From Paenirhizobium selenitireducens ATCC BAA-1503 (GTDB lineage: Bacteria; Pseudomonadota; Alphaproteobacteria; Rhizobiales; Rhizobiaceae): a DNA stretch of 64,000 nucleotides. The DNA lies in the NCBI RefSeq assembly GCF_000518785.1, contig NZ_JAEG01000002.1, positions 124,001-188,000 on the forward strand. The letters are read 5' to 3'. The notes beneath the pieces were generated by a model. It made no database searches and was not told the DNA's origin. It was given only the letters and a program-made list of their open reading frames with translations. The position numbers and the translations under genes are program-made. Position 1 is the first letter of the stretch. The number at the start of each line of letters is the position of its first letter. Of this stretch, positions 36,039-47,452 are shown one piece after another.

Positions 36039-36572
36039 TTACTTCTTCTTGCCTTCTTTGCGGACGATCCGCTCTTCGGCATACTTGACACCCTTGCCCT
36101 TGTAGGGCTCGGGGCCGCGATATTCGCGGATTTCAGCAGCGACCTGGCCGACCTGCTGCTTGTTGATGCCGGAGACGACGATTTCAGTCGGCTTCGGAAC
36201 CGCGATCGAGATACCGACCGGCGGCTCATAGACCACATCGTGGCTGAAGCCGAGAGCCAGCTGCAGGTTCTTGCCCTGCAGAGAAGCGCGGTAACCGACG
36301 CCGTTGATTTCGAGCTTGCGCTCGTAACCGTCCTTGACGCCCTTGAAGATGTTCTCGACCATCGTGCGGGACATGCCCCACTTGGAACGAGCATCCTTGG
36401 AGTCGTTGCGCGGCATGACAACAACAGCGTTGTCTTCGAGCGCTACGGAGATTTCGTCATTCGCGACGAAGAACAGTTCGCCCTTGGGGCCCTTTGCAGT
36501 CACCTTCTGGCCGTCGACGACGGCCGTGATCCCTGCAGGAACCGGAACGGGCTTTTTACCGATACGAGACAT
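36039..36572 (-). CDS. rplF: 50S ribosomal protein L6
   Basis: 177 residues; two related alpha/beta domains. [15 protein letters not shown] start and C-terminal [20 protein letters not shown] signature, which contacts 23S rRNA near the sarcin-ricin loop. Between rpsH and rplR in the spc operon. Confidence 0.98.
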   Translation of the reverse strand: MSRIGKKPVPVPAGITAVVDGQKVTAKGPKGELFFVANDEISVALEDNAVVVMPRNDSKDARSKWGMSRTMVENIFKGVKDGYERKLEINGVGYRASLQGKNLQLALGFSHDVVYEPPVGISIAVPKPTEIVVSGINKQQVGQVAAEIREYRGPEPYKGKGVKYAEERIVRKEGKKK

Positions 36573-36614
36573 GTTTTGATCCTGTCTGTTCGCTAGGGAG
36601 ATCCTTGCTCAGTC

Positions 36615-37013
36615 TTAGAAGACCGAGCAAAGAACCTCGCCACCAACATTCTGTTCGCGAGCCTGGTGATCGGCCATTACACCCTTCGGAGTCGAAAGGA
36701 TCGTAATGCCGAGGCCGTTCGCGACCTGCGGGATGGACTTAACCGAGACATAAACTCGGCGGCCCGGCTTGGAGACGCGGCCGATTTCGCGGATGACCGA
36801 AGCACCTTCGTAGTACTTCAGTTCGATCTGCAGTTCGGCCTTGCCATTGTCAAACTTAACTTCGGAATAACCGCGGATGTAGCCTTCAGCCTGAAGGACA
36901 TCGAGAACGCGTGCACGAAGATTGGAGGCCGGGGTCGAAACCGAGCTCTTGCGGCGTGCAGCGCCATTGCGGATACGGGTGAGCATATCGCCCAACGGAT
37001 CAGTCATCGTCAT
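36615..37013 (-). CDS. rpsH: 30S ribosomal protein S8
   Basis: 132 residues; start behind TAAGGAGACGGG. Binds the central domain of 16S rRNA; in E. coli it is the translational repressor of the spc operon by binding near rplE, but I did not identify such a site here. [15 protein letters not shown] start and C-terminal [20 protein letters not shown] signature. Confidence 0.98.
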   Translation of the reverse strand: MTMTDPLGDMLTRIRNGAARRKSSVSTPASNLRARVLDVLQAEGYIRGYSEVKFDNGKAELQIELKYYEGASVIREIGRVSKPGRRVYVSVKSIPQVANGLGITILSTPKGVMADHQAREQNVGGEVLCSVF

Positions 37014-37025
37014 TTGCCCGTCTCC

Positions 37026-37331
37026 TTACCAGCTCGACTTGACAATGCCCGGCACCTTGCCGGAATTGCCCAGCTCGCGAAGCGCGATACGCGACATCTT
37101 GAGCTTGCGGTAGAATGCGCGCGGACGACCGGTCACTTCGCAACGATTGCGAATGCGGGTCTTGGAGCCATCGCGCGGCAGTTCTGCCAGCTTCAGTGTT
37201 GCCTTGAACCGCTCTTCGATCGGAAGCGACTGGTTCATGATAGTTGCCTTGAGGGCAGCGCGCTTCACAGCATGCTGGGCAACTGTCTTGCGGCGGCGCT
37301 TGTTCTTTTCAACTGCGCTTGTTTTCGCCAT
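37026..37331 (-). CDS. rpsN: 30S ribosomal protein S14 (zinc-free form)
   Basis: 101 residues. Long form without the two CXXC motifs (a single Cys in [18 protein letters not shown]), so it needs no zinc. Helical basic N-terminus ([15 protein letters not shown]). Between rplE and rpsH. Confidence 0.98.
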   Translation of the reverse strand: MAKTSAVEKNKRRRKTVAQHAVKRAALKATIMNQSLPIEERFKATLKLAELPRDGSKTRIRNRCEVTGRPRAFYRKLKMSRIALRELGNSGKVPGIVKSSW

Positions 37332-37364
37332 ATCGAAGTTCCTCTTCTACGCTCGTCGTTACGG

Positions 37365-37922
37365 TTACTGACGGAACGGGAAGTTGAACTCTTTCAAAAG
37401 AGCCCGTGCTTCGTCGTCCGAGTTTGCCGTCGTGCAAACGATGATGTCCATGCCCCACATCTGATCAACCTTGTCGTAGTTGACCTCAGGGAACACAATG
37501 TGTTCCTTGATGCCCATGGCGAAGTTGCCACGGCCATCGAAGGACTTCGGGTTCAGACCACGAAAGTCGCGAACGCGCGGGAGCGCGATGTTGATCAGGC
37601 GGTCCAGGAATTCGTACATGCGAGCGCCGCGCAGGGTGACCTTTGCGCCGATCGGCATGTTTTCGCGCAGCTTGAAGCCGGCGATCGAATTGCGAGCACG
37701 GGTGATGACCGGCTTCTGACCAGCGATGGCAGCCAAGTCGGCGGCAGCAACGGTGGGCTTCTTCGAATCAGCAGTCGCTTCGCCAACGCCCATGTTAATC
37801 ACGATCTTGTCGAGCTTCGGGATCTGCATTTCGTTTGAGAACGAGAACTGTTCCTGCAGCGCCTTGCGGATGCGGGTCACATATTCCTGCTTGAGCCGCG
37901 GCTCATACTTTGCCTCAGCCAT
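37365..37922 (-). CDS. rplE: 50S ribosomal protein L5
   Basis: 185 residues. 5S rRNA-binding protein that bridges to S13 and the P-site tRNA. Conserved [16 protein letters not shown] and [15 protein letters not shown] blocks. The start overlaps the rplX stop by 8 bp, so the two are translationally coupled. Confidence 0.98.
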   Translation of the reverse strand: MAEAKYEPRLKQEYVTRIRKALQEQFSFSNEMQIPKLDKIVINMGVGEATADSKKPTVAAADLAAIAGQKPVITRARNSIAGFKLRENMPIGAKVTLRGARMYEFLDRLINIALPRVRDFRGLNPKSFDGRGNFAMGIKEHIVFPEVNYDKVDQMWGMDIIVCTTANSDDEARALLKEFNFPFRQ

Positions 37923-38223
37923 CGATCACTTCTCCCGAACGCTTGGCCACCCGCACCTTCTTACCTTCGATGACCTGGAAGCCGACGCGGGTCGGCTTGC
38001 CGTCCTTGTCAGCGACAGCGAGGTTGGAAAGGTGGATGGAGGCTTCCTTGTTGATGATGCCGGCTTCTGCGGTCTGGGTCTGGCGCTGGTGACGCTTCAC
38101 CATGTTCACGCCACGCACGACCGCGCGGTCTTCCTTCGGCATCACTTGAACGACTTCACCGGTACGGCCCTTGTCCTTACCGGTCAATACGACGACCTTG
38201 TCGCCTTTACGGATCTTTTGCAT
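37915..38223 (-). CDS. rplX: 50S ribosomal protein L24
   Basis: 102 residues from the ATG at 38223 ([20 protein letters not shown]). An ATG two codons upstream (38229) is only one base from the AAGGAG site and is less likely; the one chosen has a 7-nt spacer. KOW motif at the N-terminus; assembly-initiator protein of the large subunit. Confidence 0.96.
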   Translation of the reverse strand: MQKIRKGDKVVVLTGKDKGRTGEVVQVMPKEDRAVVRGVNMVKRHQRQTQTAEAGIINKEASIHLSNLAVADKDGKPTRVGFQVIEGKKVRVAKRSGEVIDG

Positions 38224-38235
38224 CGCCATTGCTCC

Positions 38236-38604
38236 TTACAGTACTTCCGGAGCCAGCGAGATGATCTTCATGTGGTTCTTGGCGCGAAGTTCGCGCGGAA
38301 CCGGTCCGAAGATACGGGTGCCGATCGGCTCTTTCTTGTTGTCGATAAGAACGGCAGCGTTGTTATCGAAGCGGATGACGCTGCCGTCGGCGCGACGGAT
38401 GTCCTTGGCGGTGCGCACGACGACCGCCTTCATCACGTCACCCTTCTTTACGCGGCCGCGCGGAATAGCTTCCTTGATCGAGACGACGATAATGTCGCCG
38501 ACAGAAGCATACTTACGCTTGGAGCCGCCCAGCACCTTGATGCACATGACACGACGTGCGCCGGAATTATCCGCCACGTCGAGGTTAGTCTGCATCTGAA
38601 TCAT
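38236..38604 (-). CDS. rplN: 50S ribosomal protein L14
   Basis: 122 residues. Intersubunit-bridge protein and binding platform for Rsf[21 protein letters not shown] start and [20 protein letters not shown] near the end. First gene of the spc operon here, 232 bp after rpsQ. Confidence 0.98.
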   Translation of the reverse strand: MIQMQTNLDVADNSGARRVMCIKVLGGSKRKYASVGDIIVVSIKEAIPRGRVKKGDVMKAVVVRTAKDIRRADGSVIRFDNNAAVLIDNKKEPIGTRIFGPVPRELRAKNHMKIISLAPEVL

Positions 38605-38740
38605 GTCAGGTCGCCTTCTTGTTGTACCGGAACGGTTGGGCTGGAAGCCCCCTATTCCGGCTTATGTGTAATTTCTATCGTCGCGCGAGAAGATCTTGCC
38701 AGGGTGGTTTCCGGTTAAGGACCTTCCGTGCGCTCAAAGC

Positions 38741-38767
38741 AAAAGAACGCCCGTTGCCGGAGCGTTC
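38741..38767 (-). terminator. Terminator-like hairpin between rpsQ (S10 operon) and rplN (spc operon)
   Basis: Minus strand GAACGC (tCCGGcaaCGGG) GCGTTC followed by TTTTGCTTT, in the 232-bp rpsQ-rplN gap. Its position at the S10/spc boundary matches the operon division known in E. coli. Confidence 0.6.
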
Positions 38768-38836
38768 CTGCGCCAATGGCCTGCTTCATACAGATTTCTG
38801 CGCTTGGCGCAAGGGCCAGGCGCAAAACTCTGCAAA

Positions 38837-39073
38837 TTAAGCGTGGGCGGAGATAACCGTCCAGCGCTTATCCTTGGAGATCGGTGCGCATTCCTCGATG
38901 GAAACCACGTCACCAACCTTGTACTGGTTGTTCTCGTCGTGTGCCTTGTACTTCTTCGAACGACGAACCGTCTTCTGAAGAAGCGGGTGAGCGAATCGGC
39001 GCTCGACCCGGACCACGACAGTCTTTTCGTTCTTGTCGCTGACAACGACGCCCTGCAGAATGCGTTTAGGCAT
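38837..39073 (-). CDS. rpsQ: 30S ribosomal protein S17
   Basis: 78 residues. OB-fold protein of the small-subunit body. Conserved [20 protein letters not shown] and the [17 protein letters not shown] block. Last gene of the S10 group; a terminator-like hairpin follows. Confidence 0.97.
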   Translation of the reverse strand: MPKRILQGVVVSDKNEKTVVVRVERRFAHPLLQKTVRRSKKYKAHDENNQYKVGDVVSIEECAPISKDKRWTVISAHA

Positions 39074-39087
39074 ATTATTCTGGTCCT

Positions 39088-39288
39088 TTAGGCCTTGGCT
39101 TCTGCCGCCTTCTGGCGGGCAATGGTTTTCACGCGCGCGATGTCACGACGGACTTCCTGGATACGCGAAGACTTTTCAAGCTGGCCGGTCGCCTTCTGGA
39201 AGCGCAGGTTGAACTGCTCCTTCTTCAGCTTGGCAAGCTCGTCATTCAACTGATCGGCGCTCATGGCGCGAACGTCTGCGGCTTTCAT
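39088..39288 (-). CDS. rpmC: 50S ribosomal protein L29
   Basis: 66 residues, two-helix protein at the exit tunnel and part of the SRP docking site. Conserved [20 protein letters not shown] and [13 protein letters not shown]. Between rplP and rpsQ with gaps of 11 and 14 bp. Confidence 0.97.
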   Translation of the reverse strand: MKAADVRAMSADQLNDELAKLKKEQFNLRFQKATGQLEKSSRIQEVRRDIARVKTIARQKAAEAKA

Positions 39289-39299
39289 GGGCTTGATCC

Positions 39300-39713
39300 T
39301 TACTCTGCAATGCGCTGAACGAAGCGCGTCTTGACCGAGAGCTTGGCCGAACCGAGACGGAGCGCCTCGCGGGCGATTTCCTCGGACACACCATCAATCT
39401 CGAACATCATACGGCCGGGCTTGACCTTGCAGGCCCAGTACTCGACCGAACCCTTGCCCTTACCCATACGCACTTCGGTCGGCTTGGCAGTGACCGGAAC
39501 ATCGGGGAATACCCGGATCCAGACACGACCTGCACGCTTCATGTAGCGGGTGATCGCACGACGAGCAGCTTCAATCTCGCGGGCGTTGACGCGGTTCGGC
39601 TCAAGAGACTTGAGACCGAACTCGCCGAATGCCAGGTCGAAACCGCCCTTGGCAACACCCTTGATGCGGCCCTTGAACTGCTTGCGGTACTTAGTACGCT
39701 TTGGCTGCAACAT
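39300..39713 (-). CDS. rplP: 50S ribosomal protein L16
   Basis: 137 residues. Sits near the A site and peptidyl-transferase centre. [20 protein letters not shown] start, [20 protein letters not shown] and [18 protein letters not shown]. Follows rpsC by 37 bp. Confidence 0.98.
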   Translation of the reverse strand: MLQPKRTKYRKQFKGRIKGVAKGGFDLAFGEFGLKSLEPNRVNAREIEAARRAITRYMKRAGRVWIRVFPDVPVTAKPTEVRMGKGKGSVEYWACKVKPGRMMFEIDGVSEEIAREALRLGSAKLSVKTRFVQRIAE

Positions 39714-39750
39714 TTTCTTATTCTCCGAACTTATCTTTCGCCAGCGCTAA

Positions 39751-40485
39751 TCAAGCGTTCTCGCGGCGACGGTCGCCACGATCACCACGATCACCGCGGC
39801 TTGCGGGACCCTGCGCATCGCCTTCCATGCCGCGACGCTCGGAAGCCATCGGATCGTGCTCAAGGATTTCGCCCTTGAAGATCCAGACCTTGACACCGCA
39901 GATGCCGTAAGCGGTTTCGGCTTCGGCAACGCCGTAGTCGATGTCAGCGCGCAGGGTGTGAAGCGGCACGCGGCCTTCGCGGTACCATTCGGTACGGGCG
40001 ATTTCCGCTCCGCCGAGACGGCCGGCGCAGGTGATCTTGATGCCTTCGGCACCGAGACGCATGGCCGACTGAACGGCGCGCTTCATGGCGCGACGGAAAG
40101 CGATACGACGCTCCAGCTGCTGGGTAATCGACTGGGCAACGAGCGTTGCGTCGATTTCCGGCTTGCGCACTTCAACGATGTTGAGGTGCGTTTCGGAGTT
40201 GGTCATCTCCGAGAGCTTCTTGCGAAGCTTCTCGATGTCAGCGCCCTTCTTGCCGATGATCAGGCCCGGACGAGCCGAGTGGATCGTGACGCGGCACTTC
40301 TTGTGCGGACGCTCGATGACCACCTTGGCGATACCGGCCTGCTTCAGCTCTTCCATCAGGTAAGCGCGGATCTTCAGATCCTCATGGAGCAGCTTGCCGT
40401 ATTCGGCGTTGTCGGCGAACCAACGGCTGTCCCAGGTGCGGTTGATGCCCAGACGGAAACCGATTGGATTGATTTTCTGACCCAT
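39751..40485 (-). CDS. rpsC: 30S ribosomal protein S3
   Basis: 244 residues. Forms the mRNA entry channel with S4 and S5. KH domain around residues 40-110 ([20 protein letters not shown]). The C-terminal tail after residue 210 is rich in Arg/Asp/Gly ([10 protein letters not shown]), as in other rhizobia. Its start overlaps the rplV stop by one base (TAATG). Confidence 0.98.
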   Translation of the reverse strand: MGQKINPIGFRLGINRTWDSRWFADNAEYGKLLHEDLKIRAYLMEELKQAGIAKVVIERPHKKCRVTIHSARPGLIIGKKGADIEKLRKKLSEMTNSETHLNIVEVRKPEIDATLVAQSITQQLERRIAFRRAMKRAVQSAMRLGAEGIKITCAGRLGGAEIARTEWYREGRVPLHTLRADIDYGVAEAETAYGICGVKVWIFKGEILEHDPMASERRGMEGDAQGPASRGDRGDRGDRRRENA

Positions 40486-40874
40486 TATGCGGCCTCCCCA
40501 TTGGCTTCGACTTCGCGCACCACGATGGTGAGATGCGAGAATGGCTTTTCGATGCGCGATGCGCGGCCACGGCCACGAGCGTGGAAACGCTTCATGGTGA
40601 TCGACTTGCCAACATAGGCTTCCGCCACGATCAGCTGGTCGACGTCGAGATCATGGTTGTTCTCGGCGTTTGCGATCGCCGATTCCAGAGTCTTGCGAAC
40701 GGTGCCAGCGATACGCTTGCGCGAGAATTCCAAGTCGGCGAGCGCCCGCTCGACCTTTTTGCCGCGGATGAGCGCAGCAACCAGGTTGAGCTTCTGGGGG
40801 CTGACGCGGATCGTGCGCGCAACAGCTTGCGCCTCGTTGTCCTTCAGCCGACGTTCGGCTTTTGCCTTGCCCAT
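40485..40874 (-). CDS. rplV: 50S ribosomal protein L22
   Basis: 129 residues. Lines the exit tunnel; its beta-hairpin contributes to macrolide response and SecM-like stalling. Conserved [19 protein letters not shown] and [20 protein letters not shown]. Coupled to rpsC. Confidence 0.98.
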   Translation of the reverse strand: MGKAKAERRLKDNEAQAVARTIRVSPQKLNLVAALIRGKKVERALADLEFSRKRIAGTVRKTLESAIANAENNHDLDVDQLIVAEAYVGKSITMKRFHARGRGRASRIEKPFSHLTIVVREVEANGEAA

Positions 40875-40876
40875 CG

Positions 40877-41155
40877 TTACTTCCTCTTCGCCTTCTTGTC
40901 CGCACCGTGACCGTAATAGGTCCGGGTCGGAGAGAATTCACCGAACTTGTGGCCGACCATGTCTTCGTTGACGCTGACCGGAACATGCTTGCTGCCGTTG
41001 TAGACGCCGAAAGTGAGGCCGACGAACTGCGGCAGGATCGTGGAGCGACGGCTCCAGATCTTGATCACTTCGCTACGACCGCCTTCACGAACCTTCTCAG
41101 CCTTCTTGAGAAGATAGCCGTCAACAAACGGGCCTTTCCATACTGAACGAGCCAT
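40877..41155 (-). CDS. rpsS: 30S ribosomal protein S19
   Basis: 92 residues. Small-subunit head protein forming a complex with S13. [20 protein letters not shown] start and the signature [16 protein letters not shown]. Two bases separate it from rplV. Confidence 0.98.
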   Translation of the reverse strand: MARSVWKGPFVDGYLLKKAEKVREGGRSEVIKIWSRRSTILPQFVGLTFGVYNGSKHVPVSVNEDMVGHKFGEFSPTRTYYGHGADKKAKRK

Positions 41156-41171
41156 TTCTGACTAACCTCTC

Positions 41172-42008
41172 TTACTTCTTCTTCAGGTGGCGGGAGCGCA
41201 TGATGAACTTGTCGGTCGACTTGTTCGAGCGGGTCCGCTTGCCCTTGGTCGGCTTGCCCCACGGGGAAACCGGGTGGCGACCACCGGACGTACGGCCTTC
41301 ACCACCACCGTGCGGGTGGTCGACCGGGTTCATGACGACACCGCGGTTATGCGGGGTCTTGCCACGCCAACGGGTACGACCGGCCTTGCCGTCGTTGATG
41401 TTGCCGTGGTCCGGGTTGGATACGGCACCGACGGTGGCCAGGCACGAGCCCGGAACCAGGCGCTGTTCGCCGGAGTTCAGGCGCAGGATCGCCATGCCGG
41501 AATCGCGGCCGACGAGCTGTACATAGGTGCCAGCCGAACGAGCGATCTGACCGCCCTTGCCCGGCTTCATTTCGACGTTGTGAATGATCGAACCGACCGG
41601 GATCGACTGCAGCGGCATGGTGTTGCCGGGCTTCACGTCGACGGCCTTCTCGGACGAGATCACCTTGTCGCCGGCAGCCAGACGCTGCGGAGCCAGGATG
41701 TAGGCCTGTTCGCCGTCGGCATAGCTCACCAGAGCGATGAAGGCGGTGCGGTTCGGGTCGTATTCCAGACGCACGACGGTGCCTTCGACGTCGAACTTGC
41801 GACGCTTGAAGTCGACCAGACGGTAGGTGCGCTTGTGACCACCGCCGATGAAGCGGGCGGTGATGCGACCCAGGTTGTTACGGCCGCCGCTCTTGGACAG
41901 ACCTTCCGTCAGCGCCTTGACCGGCTTGCCCTTGTAGAGGCTGGAGCGGTCGACGATGACGAGCTGACGCTGGCTCGGCGTGATCGGATTGAAATGTTTC
42001 AATGCCAT
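41172..42008 (-). CDS. rplB: 50S ribosomal protein L2
   Basis: 278 residues. Needed for subunit association and peptidyl-transferase function. Conserved [19 protein letters not shown] and the near-C-terminal [14 protein letters not shown] with the essential histidine. Between rplW and rpsS. Confidence 0.98.
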   Translation of the reverse strand: MALKHFNPITPSQRQLVIVDRSSLYKGKPVKALTEGLSKSGGRNNLGRITARFIGGGHKRTYRLVDFKRRKFDVEGTVVRLEYDPNRTAFIALVSYADGEQAYILAPQRLAAGDKVISSEKAVDVKPGNTMPLQSIPVGSIIHNVEMKPGKGGQIARSAGTYVQLVGRDSGMAILRLNSGEQRLVPGSCLATVGAVSNPDHGNINDGKAGRTRWRGKTPHNRGVVMNPVDHPHGGGEGRTSGGRHPVSPWGKPTKGKRTRSNKSTDKFIMRSRHLKKK

Positions 42009-42025
42009 TGTTCTTGTTCCCTACC

Positions 42026-42319
42026 TCAGACGCCCGTCGACACGTCGATGGACTGACCTTCGGCGAGCGTAACGATCGCCTTCTTGACGTCCTTCTGCTT
42101 GCCGGCGAAGCCGCGGAAACGCTTTACCTTGCCCTTGCGGACGAGCGTGTTCACAGCGGTGACCTTGACACCGAAGAGTGCTTCAACAGCAGCCTTGATT
42201 TCCGGCTTGCTGGCACCCTTGGCGACGTTGAAGACAACCTGGTTCTGTTCGGATACCATGGTCGACTTTTCAGTGATCGACGGAGAGACGATCACGTCGT
42301 AGTGGCGAAGATCAGTCAT
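42026..42319 (-). CDS. rplW: 50S ribosomal protein L23
   Basis: 97 residues. Exit-tunnel protein and docking site for trigger factor and [23 protein letters not shown] and [20 protein letters not shown]. Start overlaps the rplD stop by 4 bp (ATGA). Confidence 0.98.
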   Translation of the reverse strand: MTDLRHYDVIVSPSITEKSTMVSEQNQVVFNVAKGASKPEIKAAVEALFGVKVTAVNTLVRKGKVKRFRGFAGKQKDVKKAIVTLAEGQSIDVSTGV

Positions 42320-42936
42320 TTGAACCGCTCCTCCAGAGCTTCAACCGCAGCCTTGGAAAGCACGAGCTTGCCACGACGCAGGATGTCGTAAACGTTGATG
42401 CCCTGAACCGGCAGAACATCGATGTTCGGGATGTTTGCGGCTGCGAGCTTGAAGTTGCTGTCGATCTCGGCACCGCCGATGACCAGAGCATTGGTGAGGC
42501 CGAGCGTCTCGAAGTTGCCGACGAGAGCCTTGGTCTTTGCTTCGGCGGCGACGAGCTGATCGATGATGATCAGGTCTTCCGACTTCAGCTTGGCCGAAAG
42601 CGCGTGACGCAGAGCGAGCGCGCGAACCTTCTTCGGCAGGTCATGGGCGTGGCTGCGAACAACCGGGCCGTGAGCCTTGCCACCGCCGCGGAACTGCGGA
42701 GCGCGTGCCGAATGGTGACGCGCGCGGCCGGTGCCCTTCTGCTTGTACATCTTGGCGCCGGTGCGCGAAACTTCCGCGCGGGTCTTGGCCTTGTGGGTGC
42801 CCTGACGCTTGTTGGCGAGCTGGTAGCGGATCATGCGGGCGAGGATGTCCTCGCGCGGGTCGAGACCGAAGATCGCATCCGACAGGGAAACCTTGCCGGC
42901 GTCTTTGCCCTCGAGGGTTGTGACGTTCAATTCCAT
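42316..42936 (-). CDS. rplD: 50S ribosomal protein L4
   Basis: 206 residues. Tunnel-constriction protein; in E. coli it autoregulates the S10 operon, but I could not identify an equivalent leader here. Conserved [20 protein letters not shown] and [20 protein letters not shown], the extended loop reaching the tunnel. 12 bp after rplC. Confidence 0.98.
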   Translation of the reverse strand: MELNVTTLEGKDAGKVSLSDAIFGLDPREDILARMIRYQLANKRQGTHKAKTRAEVSRTGAKMYKQKGTGRARHHSARAPQFRGGGKAHGPVVRSHAHDLPKKVRALALRHALSAKLKSEDLIIIDQLVAAEAKTKALVGNFETLGLTNALVIGGAEIDSNFKLAAANIPNIDVLPVQGINVYDILRRGKLVLSKAAVEALEERFK

Positions 42937-42948
42937 GGTGTGGCTCCC

Positions 42949-43590
42949 TTACTTCGCTGCCGACTTGACGGCGTCGCGTACGATGATCCAGGAACCCTTG
43001 GAGCCGGGAACGGCACCCTTCACAAGGATCAGACCGCGATCTTCATCGGTCGAAACGACTTCAAGATTCTGGGTGGTGACGCGGGTCTGACCCATGTGGC
43101 CAGCCATGCGCTTGCCCTTCCATACGCGGCCCGGATCCTGGTTGGAACCGGTAGAACCGTGCGAACGGTGGGAAACCGACACACCGTGCGTCGCACGGAG
43201 ACCGCCGAAGTTGTGGCGCTTGATGGCGCCGGCAAAACCCTTACCGATGGTCGTGCCGGTCACGTCGACCAGCTGACCTGCGGTGAAATGGCCAGCGGTG
43301 AGCTGGGTGCCGACGTCGATGAGGTTGTCTTCCGAGACGCGGAACTCGACGAGCTTCGCCTTCGGCTCGACGCTTGCTGCGGCGAAATGGCCGCGCAGGC
43401 CCTTCGAGGTATTCTTGACCTTCGCCTGGCCGGCGCCGAGCTGTACGGCGACGTAGCCGTTCTTCTCGGTCGTACGCTGGGCAACGACTTGTACGTTATC
43501 CAGACGCAGAACTGTTACCGGGATATGCTCGCCGGCGTCGTTGTAGACGCGCGTCATTCCCACTTTCTGTGCAATCACACCTGAACGCAT
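42949..43590 (-). CDS. rplC: 50S ribosomal protein L3
   Basis: 213 residues. Early assembly protein reaching the peptidyl-transferase centre. [20 protein letters not shown] contains the glutamine methylated by PrmB in other bacteria, followed by [15 protein letters not shown]. The gap to rpsJ is 173 bp without a recognisable gene. Confidence 0.98.
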   Translation of the reverse strand: MRSGVIAQKVGMTRVYNDAGEHIPVTVLRLDNVQVVAQRTTEKNGYVAVQLGAGQAKVKNTSKGLRGHFAAASVEPKAKLVEFRVSEDNLIDVGTQLTAGHFTAGQLVDVTGTTIGKGFAGAIKRHNFGGLRATHGVSVSHRSHGSTGSNQDPGRVWKGKRMAGHMGQTRVTTQNLEVVSTDEDRGLILVKGAVPGSKGSWIIVRDAVKSAAK

Positions 43591-43763
43591 TGGTTCATTC
43601 CTCTTGAGAGTCGCACCAGGTTCCGAAGAACCCGAAGCTTGCCTCTTTGTTTAAGGATTCCATTCAAGCCCTTCCGGACCATCAGGTTTCCCGTTTCGAG
43701 AAGTCGTTGGCAGGACTTGCCACGTACCTTCCTTGTTATTTCGGCTCTCGCCGGAATTTCTTC

Positions 43764-44072
43764 TTAGAGCTTGATCTCGACGTCAACGCCGGCAGCCAGG
43801 TCGAGCTTCATCAGAGCGTCGACGGTCTGCGGGGTCGGATCAACGATGTCGAGCAGACGCTTGTGCGTGCGCATTTCGAACTGTTCACGGCTCTTCTTGT
43901 CGACGTGGGGCGACCGGTTGACGGTGAACTTTTCAATGCGGGTCGGGAGCGGTACCGGGCCGCGAACGCTAGCACCAGTGCGCTTTGCGGTCGAGACGAT
44001 CTCCCGCGTAGAGGCATCGAGAACCCGGTGATCAAACGCCTTGAGGCGGATACGGATATTCTGGCCGTTCAT
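43764..44072 (-). CDS. rpsJ: 30S ribosomal protein S10 / transcription antitermination factor NusE
   Basis: 102 residues from the ATG at 44072 ([20 protein letters not shown]); a longer frame upstream is not conserved. S10 also acts as NusE with NusB and NusG. Conserved [20 protein letters not shown]. First gene of the S10 operon, 257 bp downstream of tuf with a terminator-like hairpin between. Confidence 0.97.
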   Translation of the reverse strand: MNGQNIRIRLKAFDHRVLDASTREIVSTAKRTGASVRGPVPLPTRIEKFTVNRSPHVDKKSREQFEMRTHKRLLDIVDPTPQTVDALMKLDLAAGVDVEIKL

Positions 44073-44154
44073 TCGACTTATCCTTGTTTCTTTTCTTGCG
44101 TCCCGCGTGCGCAGAGACAGTGAATTACGAATTGCTGGCCGGCCCCTGATTTTC

Positions 44155-44187
44155 AAAAATCACAGGGACACCGTGGGTGTCCCTGTC
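44155..44187 (-). terminator. Terminator or attenuator between tuf and rpsJ
   Basis: Minus strand CAGGGACACC-cac-GGTGTCCCTG, a 10-bp perfect stem, followed by TGATTTTTG. It lies 143-175 bp past the tuf stop, so tuf and the S10 operon are probably at least partly separate transcripts. Confidence 0.65.
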
Positions 44188-44329
44188 ACTTATAAAGCAT
44201 GAGGTGCCCTGCCCGCCCCGATCGCAAGAGCTGATCGGAAAATGCAGCGCAAGAATCGGATGATGCAAATCACCATCCGACTCTGTTCTGGCCGGCGACA
44301 TACACTGCCGCCGGCTATTCGTCAATCGA

Positions 44330-45505
<1,176 letters not shown>

Positions 45506-45602
45506 TTGAATGCTTCCTATGATCGAGAAAGATGTGAAGCCGGCGTACCGGTTTGGTCCCGCCGTTTAAGGCTTTCGAGAGGATTGCGCAAGACTTAATT
45601 GC

Positions 45603-45658
45603 TTTGGCCCCGGATCGCAGGGACAGGGTCGTACCCTGCCCTGTCGACCGGGGCCAAA
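45603..45658. repeat. 56-bp inverted repeat between the alcohol dehydrogenase and tuf
   Basis: Outer arms TTTGGCCCCGG / CCGGGGCCAAA (11 bp, perfect) with an inner CAGGG-CAGGGT / ACCCTG-CCCTG pairing. It lies 56 bp past the dehydrogenase stop and 97 bp before tuf. No T-tract on the minus strand, so it is not a standard intrinsic terminator. Confidence 0.8.
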
Positions 45659-45714
45659 TCGGGTCCGCTGCACGCCGGGACGGCGCCGGACAGGTTCGTT
45701 ATTTCACTCTCACC

Positions 45715-46791
45715 TTACGGTTCGATCGCCACTTTCAGCACGCCGTCGCGCTGGTTGGAGAAGAGGTCGTAGGCTTCCTCGATGTCGTCGAGCTTGAAAC
45801 GATGGGTGACCAGCGGCTTCAGGTCGACGCGGCCCGAAGCGCAGACTTCCATCAGGCGGCGCATGCGTTCCTTGCCGCCCGGGCAGAGCGTCGTGACGAT
45901 GCGATTGTCGCCCAGCCCCGCCGAAAAAGCGCCGAGCGGTATGGTGAGATCGCTGGAATAGACGCCCAGGCTCGACAGCGTCCCGCCGGGGCGCAGGGAT
46001 TCGAGCGCCGAGCGGAAGGTGCCTTGCGTGCCGAGCGCCTCGATCGCCACATCGACGCCGCGTCCGTCCGTCAGCGCCATGATCTGCTCGACGGGGTCAC
46101 CGGCCTTGAAGTCGATGACGTGGTCGGCGCCGAGCTTCTTGGCGACCTCCATGCGGGACGCCAGCGTGTCGACGCCGATGATCGTCGTGGCGCCCATCAG
46201 CTTGGCACCCGCGACCGCGCAAAGACCGATCGGCCCGAGCGCGAAGACGACGACGGTGTCGCCGATCCTCACTCCGCCGCTTTCCGCGCCGGAAAAGCCT
46301 GTCGACATGATGTCGGGGCACATCAGCACCTGTTCGTCCGAAAGATGATCCGGAATGGGGCTGAGATTGGCCATCGCATCCTTGACCAGCACGTATTCCG
46401 CCTGGCAGCCGTCGATGGTGTTGCCGAACTTCCAGCCGCCCATGGCCTTGAAGCCGTGTTTCGTCCCGACGCCGTCCTGCGAGCCGCAGCCGCACAGGCA
46501 GGCATAGCTGTGACCGGACGGCGTGATGGCGCCGGCAATCACGCGCTGGCCTTCCCTGTAGCCGTCGACGGTCGAGCCGAGCTTTTCGATGACGCCGACC
46601 GGCTCGTGGCCGATCGTCAGTCCCTTCGCCACCGGATACTCGCCCTTCAGGATGTGCACGTCCGTTCCGCAGATCGTCGTCGTCGTGATGCGGATCAGGG
46701 CGTCGAGCGGGCCGACATCGGGGATCGGTTTTTCGTCGAGAACGATGCGGCCCTTTTCAACGAAAATTGCCGCTTTCATCTTTTGCGTCAT
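45715..46791 (-). CDS. Zinc-dependent NAD(P) alcohol dehydrogenase
   Basis: 358 residues. Medium-chain dehydrogenase fold: catalytic zinc ligands C41 in ICGTDVH and H62-E63 in TIGHEPVG, with CPDIMSTGF supplying the third; coenzyme-binding VVVFALGPIGLCAVAGAKLM with the G-x-G-x-x-G-like turn. The structural zinc lobe is altered (ACLCGCGSQDG rather than four spaced cysteines), as in the tetrameric isopropanol-dehydrogenase-like subgroup. Substrate unknown; a secondary alcohol or aldehyde is likely. Single gene between tuf and the tRNA cluster, an unusual place for it. Confidence 0.9.
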   Translation of the reverse strand: MTQKMKAAIFVEKGRIVLDEKPIPDVGPLDALIRITTTTICGTDVHILKGEYPVAKGLTIGHEPVGVIEKLGSTVDGYREGQRVIAGAITPSGHSYACLCGCGSQDGVGTKHGFKAMGGWKFGNTIDGCQAEYVLVKDAMANLSPIPDHLSDEQVLMCPDIMSTGFSGAESGGVRIGDTVVVFALGPIGLCAVAGAKLMGATTIIGVDTLASRMEVAKKLGADHVIDFKAGDPVEQIMALTDGRGVDVAIEALGTQGTFRSALESLRPGGTLSSLGVYSSDLTIPLGAFSAGLGDNRIVTTLCPGGKERMRRLMEVCASGRVDLKPLVTHRFKLDDIEEAYDLFSNQRDGVLKVAIEP

Positions 46792-47063
46792 GTCATTTTC
46801 TCCGCGGACGATGGTTCAGGCGGAGGGTAGTGCAATCGCAAGACAACTTGAACACGTTCTTGCGAGGACGCGGAAAATACATCGAGAGGCTTGCGTATTG
46901 GCAATTCCCAGGCTGTTCTGTCGACAGACAGCGCGACCAGATGCAATTCAGCACGGATGCGCCATAGAAGCGTGTGGGGAAACGTAACCGCCGGGGCCTG
47001 TCGGATGGAGGCAAGCCGGCTACTGTTTATGCGTCAGGCGAGAATGAGGAGGGAACATCTAAC

Positions 47064-47137
47064 TGGAGCGGGTAGCGGGAATCGAACCCGCGTATTCAGC
47101 TTGGAAGGCTGCTGCTCTACCATTGAGCTATACCCGC
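47064..47137 (-). tRNA. tRNA-Gly (TCC)
   Basis: 74 nt on the minus strand with encoded CCA. Acceptor GCGGGTA/TACCCGC, D-arm TAGCTCAATGGTAGAGC, anticodon loop CTTCCAA (anticodon TCC), T-loop GGTTCGATTCC. Upstream of it lies tRNA-Tyr in the same direction. Confidence 0.95.
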
Positions 47138-47158
47138 GATGTTCGATCCGAGGACGAA

Positions 47159-47243
47159 TGGTGGAGAGAGTTGGATTTGAACCAACGTAGGCTGAGCCAA
47201 CGGATTTACAGTCCGTCCCCTTTAACCACTCGGGCATCTCTCC
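47159..47243 (-). tRNA. tRNA-Tyr (GTA)
   Basis: 85 nt on the minus strand with encoded CCA. Acceptor GGAGAGA/TCTCTCC, anticodon stem-loop ACGGACTGTAAATCCGT (anticodon GTA), long variable arm (TGGCTCAGCC) of class II tRNAs, T-loop GGTTCAAATCC. 21 bp before tRNA-Gly; probably one transcript. Confidence 0.95.
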
Positions 47244-47452
47244 AGTCTATTCGTCCGGATCAAAGCGACCAAGCTTTTCAGTCGAGATTGCAGTGCCGTT
47301 GGCCCCGCGTTCTGCGGCGGGTATATGACGGCCCTTCCCGCTCATGTCAACACGATGAATGTGGAAAAATCTGGAAAAAATTTCACGCCGCAGAAAATGG
47401 CCGTCGGCCCGGCGGGTCTATCCCCGACGATCCCGGGCGGCTATAAGACCGC

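Noticed and set aside
29245..44072. Missing rpmJ (L36) and rpsD (S4) as a deletion
   Set aside because: In rhizobia these genes are normally outside the spc-alpha cluster, so their absence here is expected.
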